A stretch of DNA of 38,825 bases from Bryobacterales bacterium (GCA_020846745.1 JADLDI010000037.1:1-38825), one strand, 5' to 3'; shown: positions 13,738-22,667, counted from the stretch's first letter. Notes: generated by a model not told the origin, from the letters alone. Made by a program: numbers and translations.

Positions 13738-16700
13738 CTATTCGCTCGCGTGTGATGGCGGTGCCTGGGGGCGTCCTGTTTGGGCACGCAAATAGGAGAT
13801 GAGATTGGTCATCTCGGTTTTCGAGAGGACTTCATCATAGCCTTCGGGCATCAGCGAAACGGGGGCATAGCCCATCTTCTGGATGTCTTTGCGCGGGATA
13901 CGGACTTCGTCGTTAGGTCCGGTGATCAGGCGGACGGCATCGGCGCTGCTTTTGCCGAGGACGCCGGAGTAGACTTCGCGAGCGGTTTCGACACGGTAGA
14001 CTTCGTGGCCAGGGACAAAGCTCTCGCTGGGCAGGACGATGGCTTCGAGCAGGTCGTGCCCGGAGCGAATGCCGCCGATGGAAGTGAGGTCGGGACCGAC
14101 GTGACCGCCTTCGATGCCGATGGTGTGGCAGCCGGAACAACCGGCCTTGGCTCCGAAGAAGATCTCGCGGCCTTTGGCGAGGTCGCCGTTAGCGGAGATC
14201 ACTTGTTCGAGGTTCTTCAACTTGGCGAGGCGTTCCTCCTTCGCTTTATCGAGGCGGGTGAGCAGGGGTTGGGCGGAGGTTTTGACGTCGTCGGGGAACT
14301 TGGCGACGAGGTCTCTAACGCGCTGGGCACCGACAGTGCCGAGCGACGATTCGAGTTCCACCAGGGATTTGACGAGCGCCTGGCCAACGGCTTCGGACTT
14401 GGCGTTACGGAAGGCGTCGAGCAGGTTGGGCAGCACCAGGGGATCGGACGCTTTGAGGTGCTTCTGTGCGATCTCGATGAGTTGGGGATCGGTGAATTCG
14501 GCACGGCCGATGACCTGGCCGGCGGCGAGCTTGGTGTTCGATTCGACGGCGGGTTTGAGGCGGCTGGTGAGGTAGTTAAAGTCAGCCTCGCTCAGTTTGG
14601 GCTGACGGCTGCCGAGTGCGCTGAGGGCGGCGACGCGAACATCGTCGGGCTGGGCGGTGGAATCCGCGAGCGAACGCAGTTCGGTATCGAGCGAGCCGAC
14701 GCCGCGGGCGCGGAGCAGGTTCACCGTACGGAGGCGGACGCGCGCATCGTTGTACGAGAGGAGTTTGCGGAGGCTGTCGGTCCACTCGGCGGGGAATTCT
14801 TTGGAAGAGCAGCGTTCCGCGGTGTCGAGCAGGAAGAGTTGCCGATCAGCGGCGAGCGACGGATCGCCGAGAGCCTTGGAAATAGAAGTCTTCATGGACG
14901 GCTCAGAGCAGAAGGCGGCCATTGCTTCACCGATCATCTCGCCTTCGCTTTCGGTGAACTGCGGGGAGCGGAGGCGCGCGTCGAGAGCCTGGGTGAGGCG
15001 GGCGGCCCAAGCAGGGTGGCGCGAGACGACCCAGAGGGAAGCGCGGCGCAGATCGGGATCGGGATCGGATAAGAAGGGGATGGCTTGGGTTTCGCGGAGG
15101 GGGCTGTTATCCATCTGGTCGAGCGCGATCAACGCGGCTTTGCGGATGGACGGAGTCTTGTCGTTGAGTTTGGAAACGAGCGGAGCGGAATCGCCGAGTT
15201 CGATGAGTGAATAAACGATGCTGTGTTCGAGGTAGCGATCTTCGGTTTTCTCGGCCGCGGCGATCAAAGCGGGGACGGCTTGTTTATCGCCGATTTGGCC
15301 GAGCGCGGCGGCGGCCTGACGGCGAACGTAGGGCGGCTGATCGGTGGCGAGGAGCTTAATCAAAGCAGGGACGGAGGCCTTGTCGCGCGACATGCCGAGT
15401 TGGCGTGCGGCGGCCTGGCGAACTTCCGCGCGGCTGTCGTTGAGGGCTTCGCGGACGGCGGCAAGGGCCGACTCGGAACCGATCTGATAGAGCGCATAGA
15501 CCGACGAGGTGGCGCCGCGCAGCGTCTTGGCTTGGGCGCGGAACGAGGCGAGCCCGGCAACGGAAGGCTCACCTTTGAGGACGAGTTTCTCGACAGCACG
15601 GTCGAGGACGGCGGGGCGCGGGTCGTCGAGATGCTGCGGGGTGAGGTCGGCTATTTTGAGGCCGCGGGCATCGTCCACCTTGGGGCTGGAATCTTTGCGA
15701 ACACGGTAGAGAGCGCCTTTGATATCCGGTTTGGCGACGCGCGACAAGGGGCAACCGTGAATGAACCAAGCGCCGGTATCGACGACGATCAAGCTGCCAT
15801 CGGCGTCCTCCATCACATCGGTGGGGTGGATATCGGGGTCGACGGAGGTGAAGAAGTCGGAGTCTTCGGTTTTGTAACTGGTGACGTTGCGCGAGACCTT
15901 GTGGCGCTGGATGCGGTGTGAGTTGAACTGGGCACTGAAGAGGTTACCATCGAAATCGTCGCCCCAGTAAGCGCCGCGATAACGCAGCAGGCCGGCGGGG
16001 GCGATGCGGGCGAACTTAGTCATTACGGGCATAAGATCGCCGGTGCGCTTGAACTCTTCGGTGACCGGGTAAGGCTTGGGATAGACGCCGCCTTCGACAT
16101 AGTGGAGGATGGAGTCGCGCATACCGTCGCGCGGATCGGTGAAGTAAGTCATGGTGCCGAACATGTCGCCGGCTTCGGTGAAGACGACCTCAACGGGATT
16201 ATCGAAGCCACCGCCGGCGAACCATTCGAGGCCGGTGCCGTCGGGCTTCAGCCGCCAGATTCGCGAAGCTTTGCCTTTGTAAGTCTTGCCGTCCTTGGTG
16301 GTGATGTTGAAGCCGTGGCGGCCGTCGGTGAGATAGAGCCAGCCGTCGGGGCCCATGATCGGCCCGTGGAGCGATGCCGCGTTGGCGGAAAGATTCCAGC
16401 CTTCGACAACGGTTTCGCGCACGTCGGCCTTGCCGTCGCCATCGGTATCCTGCAGGCGAACGACCTTGGGAGGCGCGGCGACATAGAGGCTGCCGCGGTA
16501 CCAGACCGCGCCGGCGGGCAGCGTAAGTTTGTCGGCAAAGGTGGTGTTCTTGTCGTAGACGCCGTCGCCATCGGTATCTTCGATCATGCTGACGACGTAG
16601 TTGGGGTCAGCATTCATCTCGGGAGTTTTGACGGTTTTGCCGGAGGATTCGCACATGAAAATGCGGCCACGGTCGTCGATGGTACCGAGCATCGGGTAGC

Positions 16701-16854
16701 TGACAATGCCGGGTTTCGAGGCTAACTCGACTTTGAATCCGGCGGGCACGGCGATGGACTCGAGTCCGCGCTTTTCGGCGGGTTTGCCGCGGAAGATGAT
16801 CCAGGCGGCGATGACGACAGCGATCAATCCGAGAAATGGAGCGAGTTTCTTCAT
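13738..16854 (-). CDS. PVC-type membrane-anchored dehydrogenase with HEAT repeats and c-type heme domain
   Basis: A 1038-residue protein with an N-terminal membrane anchor or signal (residues 3-22). Residues about 30-390 form a beta-propeller-like domain typical of the PVC-type N-terminal family TIGR02604 ('VPAGFKVELASKPGIVSYP', several 'DTDGDG' calcium-like loops, 'GPDGWLYLTDGRHG', 'HPTDVMEDADGSLIVVDTGAWF'). Residues about 440-780 are helical HEAT repeats ('SRAEVRQAAARQLG', 'PPYVRRQAAAALGQIGDKQAVPALI'). The last 134 residues are a cytochrome c domain of TIGR02603 type with heme motif C906-SG-C909-H910 and a likely axial Met in 'SLMPEG'. It lies 3 bases downstream of a sulfatase. Such proteins are common in Planctomycetes and some Acidobacteria and are thought to oxidise sugars or sugar derivatives, but substrates are mostly unproven. 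Confidence 0.9.
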   Translation of the reverse strand: MKKLAPFLGLIAVVIAAWIIFRGKPAEKRGLESIAVPAGFKVELASKPGIVSYPMLGTIDDRGRIFMCESSGKTVKTPEMNADPNYVVSMIEDTDGDGVYDKNTTFADKLTLPAGAVWYRGSLYVAAPPKVVRLQDTDGDGKADVRETVVEGWNLSANAASLHGPIMGPDGWLYLTDGRHGFNITTKDGKTYKGKASRIWRLKPDGTGLEWFAGGGFDNPVEVVFTEAGDMFGTMTYFTDPRDGMRDSILHYVEGGVYPKPYPVTEEFKRTGDLMPVMTKFARIAPAGLLRYRGAYWGDDFDGNLFSAQFNSHRIQRHKVSRNVTSYKTEDSDFFTSVDPDIHPTDVMEDADGSLIVVDTGAWFIHGCPLSRVAKPDIKGALYRVRKDSSPKVDDARGLKIADLTPQHLDDPRPAVLDRAVEKLVLKGEPSVAGLASFRAQAKTLRGATSSVYALYQIGSESALAAVREALNDSRAEVRQAAARQLGMSRDKASVPALIKLLATDQPPYVRRQAAAALGQIGDKQAVPALIAAAEKTEDRYLEHSIVYSLIELGDSAPLVSKLNDKTPSIRKAALIALDQMDNSPLRETQAIPFLSDPDPDLRRASLWVVSRHPAWAARLTQALDARLRSPQFTESEGEMIGEAMAAFCSEPSMKTSISKALGDPSLAADRQLFLLDTAERCSSKEFPAEWTDSLRKLLSYNDARVRLRTVNLLRARGVGSLDTELRSLADSTAQPDDVRVAALSALGSRQPKLSEADFNYLTSRLKPAVESNTKLAAGQVIGRAEFTDPQLIEIAQKHLKASDPLVLPNLLDAFRNAKSEAVGQALVKSLVELESSLGTVGAQRVRDLVAKFPDDVKTSAQPLLTRLDKAKEERLAKLKNLEQVISANGDLAKGREIFFGAKAGCSGCHTIGIEGGHVGPDLTSIGGIRSGHDLLEAIVLPSESFVPGHEVYRVETAREVYSGVLGKSSADAVRLITGPNDEVRIPRKDIQKMGYAPVSLMPEGYDEVLSKTEMTNLISYLRAQTGRPQAPPSHASE

Positions 16855-16857
16855 TGG

Positions 16858-18501
16858 TTAGAGCTTTCGTATCTCGACGTAATGGGGTCCGATGGGCTGG
16901 CCGGGCGCGGGCAGTGCGGCTTCAACTGTACCTGGTCCAGCAGGCAATGTCATGGGCGGAAACTCAATTGAGTTAGCGCCCTGTTCTATTTTCTTAGACG
17001 CGGAGGCGGAGGCCAGGCGGAAGTTAGCATCGCCGGCCTGGGGCGCCTGGGGAATGCGGAGAGTCACCTGGTAGGCGGCAGCAGAAGCTACGTGTACTTC
17101 CCAATGGCCAAGCCCTTTGGCGTCCCATGTTGCGCGAGGCCCGCGCCAGTCCTGGCGGGTGAGGATGACGGGATTTTCCTCGGGCGCTCCGATGGCGATG
17201 CGGGGCGGGGCATAGCCGCGTGTGGAGGAGACATCGCGGAACCACGCTTCGGTTTGCCGGCGCAACTTGCCGGCGATCTCAGGGCGCTCGGCGGAGACGT
17301 CGTGCTGCTCGGCGGGGTCGGACGAGAGGTCGTATAATTCCTTGCCGTCCACGAGCTTGTAGCGTTGATTGCGGGCGGCGCAGGCGCGGAACAGTTGGGG
17401 TTCGTCGCCACGATGCCACTGGGTGAACAGAGTCCGGTCAGGCCAGTCGACTTCATCACCGCGGAAGAGGGGACTGAGGCTGCGCCCGTCCATATGGGGG
17501 GCGTCCGGTTTGACGCCGCATAAGTCCAGCAGCGTCGGCGTCACGTCGATGTGGGCGGCGATGCGGTTGATCTTCGTGCCGGGTTTCAGGTGACCGGGCC
17601 AGCGCCAGAAGGAGGGAACGCGGATGCCGCCTTGATAGACGGTTCCTTTGATGCCGCGCATGGCGGCGTTGTAGCGGGGGCGCTGCGGGCCGTTGTCGGT
17701 GAGAAAGACGACCAGAGTGTTACGATCGAGGCTCTGTTTATTCAGGAACTGGAGCATGCGGCCGACGTTTTCGTCGAGGTTGGCCACCATGCCGTAGGTT
17801 TTGGCTGTGGCGTCGTCCAGGCCTTTGTCGCGGAAGGGTTGGACATACCGGTCGGAAACGGTAAGCGGATCGTGCGGGGCGTTGGTGGCGACGTAGCAGA
17901 AGAAGCGGTCGCGGCGCCGGCGTTCGATCCAGCGCATGGCCTCGTTGAAGAAGATGTCTGTGCAGTAGCCTTGGTACGGTTGAGGTTTCCCGTTGTGCTG
18001 GAGGGTAGGGTCGAAGTAGGAGTTACCGGGAGGGTCGGAGGGTTGGCCGACGCCGCCGCCCTTGCAGACGACCGATTCGTGAAAGCCCTGGTCGACGGAG
18101 CGGAGCGGGTAGTTGTCGCCGAGATGCCATTTGCCGAAAATACCGGTTTGGTAACCCGCACGGCCGAGGTATTCGGGGAGGGTGACCTCATCGGGATACA
18201 TCATCGAGCGTCCAAGATAGGTGTCGACTACGCCGGTGCGGTAGTTGTAGCGGCCGGTCATCAGGCTGGAGCGAGTGGGCGAGCACACGGGGCAAACCTG
18301 AAACTGGGTGAACTGGACACCGTCGCGGCCGATGGAATCGAGGTTGGGGGTGGCGAGTTGGGTGTTGCCGTGCAACGACAGGTCGCCGAAGCCCTGGTCG
18401 TCGCTGACGATCAGCAAAATGTTCGGCGGGCGCCGGACCTTGCTCGTTTGGAGTCGAAAGGCAGACGGCGCCTGTACAAATTGTCGGCGGGTGAGGCGCA
18501 T
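16858..18501 (-). CDS. Tat-exported arylsulfatase-type sulfatase
   Basis: A 547-residue sulfatase of the alkaline-phosphatase superfamily that removes sulfate esters, probably from a polysaccharide, in the periplasm or outside the cell. 'TRRQFVQAPSAF' near the N-terminus is a twin-arginine signal. The metal site starts at 'IVSDDQGFGD' (D34, D35). The formylglycine motif CSPTR begins at Cys73 in 'CPVCSPTRSSLMTGR'. Further signatures are 'GKWHLG' and 'FLTDNGPQ'. About 100 C-terminal residues beyond the catalytic domain look like a small beta-sandwich that may bind carbohydrate. It is the first gene of a two-gene operon with the PVC-type heme protein 3 bases downstream, suggesting desulfation followed by oxidation of the same substrate. 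The formylglycine-generating enzyme is not in this window. Confidence 0.93.
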   Translation of the reverse strand: MRLTRRQFVQAPSAFRLQTSKVRRPPNILLIVSDDQGFGDLSLHGNTQLATPNLDSIGRDGVQFTQFQVCPVCSPTRSSLMTGRYNYRTGVVDTYLGRSMMYPDEVTLPEYLGRAGYQTGIFGKWHLGDNYPLRSVDQGFHESVVCKGGGVGQPSDPPGNSYFDPTLQHNGKPQPYQGYCTDIFFNEAMRWIERRRRDRFFCYVATNAPHDPLTVSDRYVQPFRDKGLDDATAKTYGMVANLDENVGRMLQFLNKQSLDRNTLVVFLTDNGPQRPRYNAAMRGIKGTVYQGGIRVPSFWRWPGHLKPGTKINRIAAHIDVTPTLLDLCGVKPDAPHMDGRSLSPLFRGDEVDWPDRTLFTQWHRGDEPQLFRACAARNQRYKLVDGKELYDLSSDPAEQHDVSAERPEIAGKLRRQTEAWFRDVSSTRGYAPPRIAIGAPEENPVILTRQDWRGPRATWDAKGLGHWEVHVASAAAYQVTLRIPQAPQAGDANFRLASASASKKIEQGANSIEFPPMTLPAGPGTVEAALPAPGQPIGPHYVEIRKL

Positions 18502-18561
18502 CGCGAGTTATCAGTATACAGCGACAGGGGAGGGAGAGGGCTCCGTTGTACCCTGAAGGCA

Positions 18562-18981
18562 ATGGCGGTCTTTCAGCACTCATTTCGTGTGTCGACAAAG
18601 GGCCACGCGGATGTGATCGATATCACGGGGCGTGTTGAAAAGGCGGTTGAGGCTTCGAAGATCAAGACGGGGATGGTGAATGTGTCGGGGCGTGGGTCGA
18701 CACTGGCGGTGACGACGATCGAGTTTGAGCCGGGGGCGGTGTCGGACTTGCGGCGCGCGCTCGAACTGATGGCTCCGGAAAACGACGAGTACGCGCATAA
18801 CGAACGGTGGGGCGACCACAACGGGTACGCGCACCTGCGGAGCGCATTGATCGGGACGGCGCAGACCTATCCGATAAAGAACGGGGAACTGTATCTCGGG
18901 ACGTGGCAGCAGGTGATTCTGTGCGATTTCGACGACCGGCCGCGCGAGCGTGAGATTACAGTGACGGTGTACGGCGAATGA
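18562..18981 (+). CDS. YjbQ/UPF0047-family protein
   Basis: A 139-residue cytoplasmic protein of the widespread YjbQ (UPF0047) family, sometimes annotated as secondary thiamine-phosphate synthase on the basis of weak activity. Visible family blocks are 'GMVNVSGRGSTLAVTTIEFEPG', 'NDEYAHNERWGDHNGYAHLRSALIG' with conserved His and Asn residues, and 'GTWQQVILCDFD' near the end. The length is normal. The frame is open far upstream (to 17551) only as antisense of the sulfatase; the ATG at 18562 has AAGG 7 bases upstream and starts the family homology. Its last four bases overlap the ATG of the patatin gene. The link to that outer-membrane lipase is unexplained. Confidence 0.93.
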   Translation: MAVFQHSFRVSTKGHADVIDITGRVEKAVEASKIKTGMVNVSGRGSTLAVTTIEFEPGAVSDLRRALELMAPENDEYAHNERWGDHNGYAHLRSALIGTAQTYPIKNGELYLGTWQQVILCDFDDRPREREITVTVYGE

Positions 18982-21158
18982 GAGCGCTGGCGGCGCTGTG
19001 CCTTACGGGATTGGTGTGGGCGCAGGAGCAGCCAGGGGAGAAAGCGAAACCGCAAGCAAGACCGAAGGTCGGACTGGCGCTGGCAGGAGGGTCGGCGTTG
19101 GGGTTCGCGCACATCGGGGTGCTCGACTGGTTGGAGCAGCACCGGATTCCCGTGGACTACATTGCCGGTACGAGCATGGGAGGCCTGGTTGGAGGCATGT
19201 ACGCGACGGGGGTTTCGGCCCGGGCCTTACATACGTTTCTCGAGTCTGTGGATTGGGACAAAGCTCTACTGGCGGCGGCGCCATTCCGGCAGTTACATTT
19301 CCGCCGGAAAGAAGATAAGCGCGACTTTCCGACACAGTTAGAGTTTGGGTTGAAGGGGGGGCCTAAGTTGCCGTCGGCGCTGTCGCCCGGGCACGGCGTA
19401 GGACTGGTACTTAGCCGGTTCACGGCGAATTACTCGGACGTAGCCTCATTCGACGACTTACCAATTCCGTTCCGGTCGGTTGCGGCCGATTTGAACGAGG
19501 GGGCGCAGGTAATCTTCGACCGGGGCGACCTGTTTACAGCGCTGCGTGCCACCATGGCGATTCCTGGGGTGTTCGCGCCGGTGAGGCGAGGCGAACAGGT
19601 GCTGGTGGACGGGGGCGTGCTGAATAACCTGCCGGTGGATGTGGTGCGCGGGATGGGCGCGGATATTGTGATCGCGGTGCCGTTGCATGCGTCGCTGCCG
19701 AAGCGGAACGGGGAATATGGCTTGATCGATGTGGTGAACCGGTCGATCGATCTGATGATCCTGGCGAACGAACGGCGCAGCATGCGGGAAGCACAGATTG
19801 TGATTACGCCGGATATCAATGGCGTTATCTCGACGGAGTATAACCGCGCGCCCGATTTGATCAAACGCGGCTACGATGCGGCGCAACGGGAAGCAGCGAA
19901 GCTGGAGCGATTGACGCTGTTGGAAGACGAGTATAGGGCGTGGCGGGCTGAACGGAGAGAGAAACGCCATTCCAACGATGTGAAGCCCGAGTTTGTGGCC
20001 GTGGAAGGACTTACAAAACCGCTGGCGAGAAATCTGGAGCAACGGCTGAAGGGGGTAATCGACGGGAAGCTGGACCGCGGGCGGTTAGATATGGAGTTAA
20101 CGCGGCTTACCGGGTTGGGACGGTACCAGGCGGCGCGGTACCGGTTTATTGAGCGCGATAACCGGCCGGGGCTGATGGTGAGCGTGCAGGAGAAGGCGTA
20201 CGGTCCGCCATTTCTGAACACGGTGATTGAGTTAGATGGGGCGTCGAGCCAGAACATACAGTTTGGAATTGGGGGGCGCATAACGTTCATGGACGTAACG
20301 ACGCCGGGATCGGAGTTCCGGACGGACTTTGGGGTGGGCCCGCGGGATTACCTGACGGCAGAGTACTTTCACCGGATACGGTCGTCGAAGCTGTTTGTAG
20401 CGCCGCGGGCGTTTTTGACGCAACGGTCGTTCGACCTGATTTCCGGAGGGGAACCATTCACGCGGGCGACAGCGACGGAGATGGGAATGGGTTTCGATGG
20501 GGGATATGCGGCGGGCCGGTTCACGGAGTTCCGGCTGGGGTATCAGTTCTCGCAGATTTCGAACCGGTCGACAATTGCGAGCCCGGAGTTTCCGCGGGTG
20601 AAAGGGAACGTCTCGCAGATACGGGCACGGTTTGTGCATGAAGGGCAGGACAGTCCGGTGCTGCCGACGCAGGGGATACGGGTGGCGGCGAATGCGAATT
20701 GGATTTTGAGTGCGCCGGGGGCAAATGAACAGTTTCCGATGGCGAGCGTAGACTTCCGTTGGGCGCACAGGCTGCGGCCGGCATGGGTGGTGCAGACCAA
20801 TGTCGCGGGCGGAGCGTCGATTTCAGGGACTAACTATTTTTCGCCGTTCTTCCTGGGCGGGGCGTTTCATCTGGCGGCGCTGGCGCGGGACCAGATGATC
20901 GGGAGTAACTACTATTTCTCTGAAGCGGCGCTGCTGCGGCGTGTGCGGGAACAACCAACGTCGTTTCTGGGGCGCGTCTTCATCATTACCGGTTTCGAGG
21001 TAGGCAAGGCCTTCTACAAAGGGCAGAGTGCGCAACCGTTTGTCGACGGGACCCTGGGCGTGATCAGCGAGACGGGGATCGGCGTGATCTATCTGGGCGG
21101 CGCTTTCGGCGAGCGCGGGGAGCGGAAGGTATTTTTCCGGCTGGGCCGGTATTTCTAA
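18978..21158 (+). CDS. PlpD-like patatin phospholipase with POTRA and outer-membrane barrel (type Vd)
   Basis: A 726-residue protein: signal peptide (residues 1-15), patatin domain (about 28-220), POTRA-like linker (about 330-405) and a BamA/Omp85-type 16-strand barrel to the end. The catalytic dyad is Ser66 in 'GTSMGG' and Asp211 in 'VDGGVLNNLPVD'; the oxyanion region is 'ALAGGSALGFAHIGVL'. The barrel part is rich in alternating strands ('ATEMGMGFDGGYAAGRFTE', 'VHEGQDSPVLPTQGIRVAAN') and ends in 'RLGRYF' with the terminal Phe expected for Bam recognition. Size and order match PlpD of Pseudomonas, the type Vd secretion prototype. The enzyme should cleave lipids at the cell surface. Translation is coupled to YjbQ by an ATGA overlap. 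Confidence 0.93.
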   Translation: MRALAALCLTGLVWAQEQPGEKAKPQARPKVGLALAGGSALGFAHIGVLDWLEQHRIPVDYIAGTSMGGLVGGMYATGVSARALHTFLESVDWDKALLAAAPFRQLHFRRKEDKRDFPTQLEFGLKGGPKLPSALSPGHGVGLVLSRFTANYSDVASFDDLPIPFRSVAADLNEGAQVIFDRGDLFTALRATMAIPGVFAPVRRGEQVLVDGGVLNNLPVDVVRGMGADIVIAVPLHASLPKRNGEYGLIDVVNRSIDLMILANERRSMREAQIVITPDINGVISTEYNRAPDLIKRGYDAAQREAAKLERLTLLEDEYRAWRAERREKRHSNDVKPEFVAVEGLTKPLARNLEQRLKGVIDGKLDRGRLDMELTRLTGLGRYQAARYRFIERDNRPGLMVSVQEKAYGPPFLNTVIELDGASSQNIQFGIGGRITFMDVTTPGSEFRTDFGVGPRDYLTAEYFHRIRSSKLFVAPRAFLTQRSFDLISGGEPFTRATATEMGMGFDGGYAAGRFTEFRLGYQFSQISNRSTIASPEFPRVKGNVSQIRARFVHEGQDSPVLPTQGIRVAANANWILSAPGANEQFPMASVDFRWAHRLRPAWVVQTNVAGGASISGTNYFSPFFLGGAFHLAALARDQMIGSNYYFSEAALLRRVREQPTSFLGRVFIITGFEVGKAFYKGQSAQPFVDGTLGVISETGIGVIYLGGAFGERGERKVFFRLGRYF

Positions 21159-21206
21159 CAATTTGATGCGCGATGTTGTGAAACGTCAGGTAACAGCGGT
21201 GGCCGG

Positions 21207-21230
21207 AGGAGCCCGTAAAGGCGGGCTCCT
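21207..21230. terminator. Hairpin between convergent genes
   Basis: AGGAGCCCG, a 6-base loop and CGGGCTCCT form a perfect 9-bp stem in the 108-base gap between the rightward patatin gene and the leftward gene ending at 21267. No T-run flanks it on either strand, but its position suits a bidirectional 3'-end structure. Confidence 0.5.
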
Positions 21231-21266
21231 GTCAAGTTCGCGCCGAGGCGGGAGAGGCGGACTTAG

Positions 21267-21596
21267 TTAGAAGCTTCTCTTGATCGTGTTAGATCTGACC
21301 GACTGATTCAGTCCTTCGACGTCGACGAGCGCGTAAACTTCGTCCCGGCCCTCCGGATCTTCGTTCAACTGGCTTCGATTAACGACTTGCGACAGTGTGA
21401 ACGTTCCGTCAAACGCGACGTGGTGGAAGCCGCCGACTCCGATGCTGAAAAGGCGGTCATCAAAGAACGGGTCGTCACCGCGAATCCTGGCGGCGACACT
21501 CTTACCGACCGAGTTATTGAAACCCTCGCCGTTAACAACAACCAGGTAGCGGCCTGGCTGGCCTTCGGCTGGACTAATGAAAAGTTTGGCTGTCAT
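21267..21596 (-). CDS. Small protein of unknown function
   Basis: A 109-residue protein that I do not recognise. The sequence looks like one compact beta domain: 'AKLFISPAEGQPGRYLVVVNGEGFNNS' resembles the first strands of an Ig-like or IPT-type fold, followed by 'FFDDRLFSIGVGG' and 'EVYALVDVEGLNQSVRSNTIKRSF'. There is no signal peptide and no cysteine. I took the ATG at 21596 because GAGGTGA lies 8 bases upstream; an in-frame extension to 21689 adds 31 Arg-rich residues without homology character. It stands alone between the patatin gene and the receiver-DUF3052 gene. Confidence 0.65.
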   Translation of the reverse strand: MTAKLFISPAEGQPGRYLVVVNGEGFNNSVGKSVAARIRGDDPFFDDRLFSIGVGGFHHVAFDGTFTLSQVVNRSQLNEDPEGRDEVYALVDVEGLNQSVRSNTIKRSF

Positions 21597-21742
21597 GGAG
21601 TAGGTCACCTCGGTTCTTTTGTTACGAGCAGAGCGAGAGCGCGGGAGCCGGAAGGTGCTCGGTTGATAAGTCGTGTAAGGCGGACGCACTCCGTTTCGAC
21701 GGATCGCGAAAGGCGGGTCGGCATGTGTGCGATATAGCCCGA

Positions 21743-22534
21743 TCAGGCTGTGTTCCGGCGGGCGAAGGCGAGGCCGGACCAGGTTTCGTCAATGGCGCAG
21801 ATTTTGAAATCGACCCAACCGGCGGCGAGGCCGAATTCGCGGACAGCGTTCTCGGTGAGGTCGGTTTTTACGCCTGAGGCTTGTTTGGGCCATGCGATCC
21901 AGAGCCTGCCGCCGAGGTTGAGGGAGCGTTCGGCGGACGGGAACTGCTCGTATAAATCGGCGAGGCGCGCGGCGAACAGGACAATGAGGTCGGCCTTACC
22001 TCGGAGATCATCTTTGAAGAGAACGCCATTGGGCAAGGGATTGAGGGAGCGCTCGAAATTTCCGGGTGCGTTGATTAGCGCGACTGCGATGCCGGGTTTG
22101 AAGCCCAACTTCTTGGGTAGTGGCGTGCCGGAGTATCCGGCCATGACGCTCGGGACGACGGGATGCGCGGGCGGATTCTTCACGGCGGTTTCGATGGCGG
22201 TGGCGATGTTGGGCCAATCGGTGAAGACGGCGTCGGGGAGAACGCTTTTCACCTGATTCACTTTGTCCGGTTCGCCGCTTACGAAGACGAGGGGGATCAA
22301 GCGGGTAGCTTTGCGGCTGCGGAGGCTAAGGCCGATGTCGCGACCGGAGGAAGGGCGCCGGCTGAGGTCGATCAGGACGGCGTGGACGGGATTCCGGAGG
22401 GCGTGCTTGAGGTCAGCCGGCGCGCTGGGGGCGGACGAGATGTGCGTTACTTGCGAGAAGCCGGCTGTGCGGAGTTGCCGGATGCGGTCTTCGGATTCGG
22501 ATTCGTTCCAGTGGATCAGGACGAGGTTCACCAC
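21743..22534 (-). CDS. Degenerate receiver domain fused to DUF3052
   Basis: A 263-residue protein with two parts. Residues 1-115 look like a response-regulator receiver ('VNLVLIHWNESESEDRIRQL', 'HAVLIDLSRRPSSGRDIGL', 'IPLVFVSGE'). The phospho-acceptor-like Asp in 'LIDLS' is present, but the acidic pair is replaced by Asn/Glu and the conserved Lys near the end appears to be Trp or absent. Residues about 128-263 match DUF3052 ('AGYSGTPLPKKLGFKPGIAVALINAPGNF', 'ADLIVLFAARLADL', 'GGRLWIAWPKQASGVKTDLTENAVREFGLAAGWVDFKICAIDETWSGLAFARR'). DUF3052 proteins are usually stand-alone and uncharacterised. The start is a GTG with no clear ribosome binding site. No kinase is adjacent; the nearest two-component genes are 4 kb away. 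Confidence 0.8.
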   Translation of the reverse strand: MVNLVLIHWNESESEDRIRQLRTAGFSQVTHISSAPSAPADLKHALRNPVHAVLIDLSRRPSSGRDIGLSLRSRKATRLIPLVFVSGEPDKVNQVKSVLPDAVFTDWPNIATAIETAVKNPPAHPVVPSVMAGYSGTPLPKKLGFKPGIAVALINAPGNFERSLNPLPNGVLFKDDLRGKADLIVLFAARLADLYEQFPSAERSLNLGGRLWIAWPKQASGVKTDLTENAVREFGLAAGWVDFKICAIDETWSGLAFARRNTA

Positions 22535-22601
22535 GAGTTAGTAGGGTAACAGAGGGGATGGTTGGTGATGGTTTGCGAGATTTCGAACACCGCTCCCTTG
22601 C

Positions 22602-22667
22602 GGGATTGAGAAGAAATGCGGCCCGCGCCCTAACGGGACTGAGAAAAAATAGGGCCCGCGCCCTCAC
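22602..22667. repeat. 33-bp tandem repeat, two units
   Basis: Two adjacent 33-base units (22602-22634 and 22635-22667) agree at 28 of 33 positions and end in CCCGCGCCCT plus AAC or CAC. They lie in the 248-base spacer between the oxidoreductase and the receiver-DUF3052 gene. Two units without unique spacers exclude a CRISPR array. Confidence 0.65.

Noticed and set aside
13780..15072. 430-residue plus-strand frame
   Set aside because: It is antisense to the HEAT-repeat part of the PVC-type gene; its Gly/Asp/Glu-rich text mirrors the repeats and has no start signal.
17551..18561. Long N-terminal extension of the YjbQ gene
   Set aside because: This part is antisense to the sulfatase gene. The YjbQ family homology begins at the ATG at 18562, which has a Shine-Dalgarno sequence.
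22602..22667. CRISPR-like array
   Set aside because: There are only two contiguous imperfect units with no unique spacers and no cas genes in the window.
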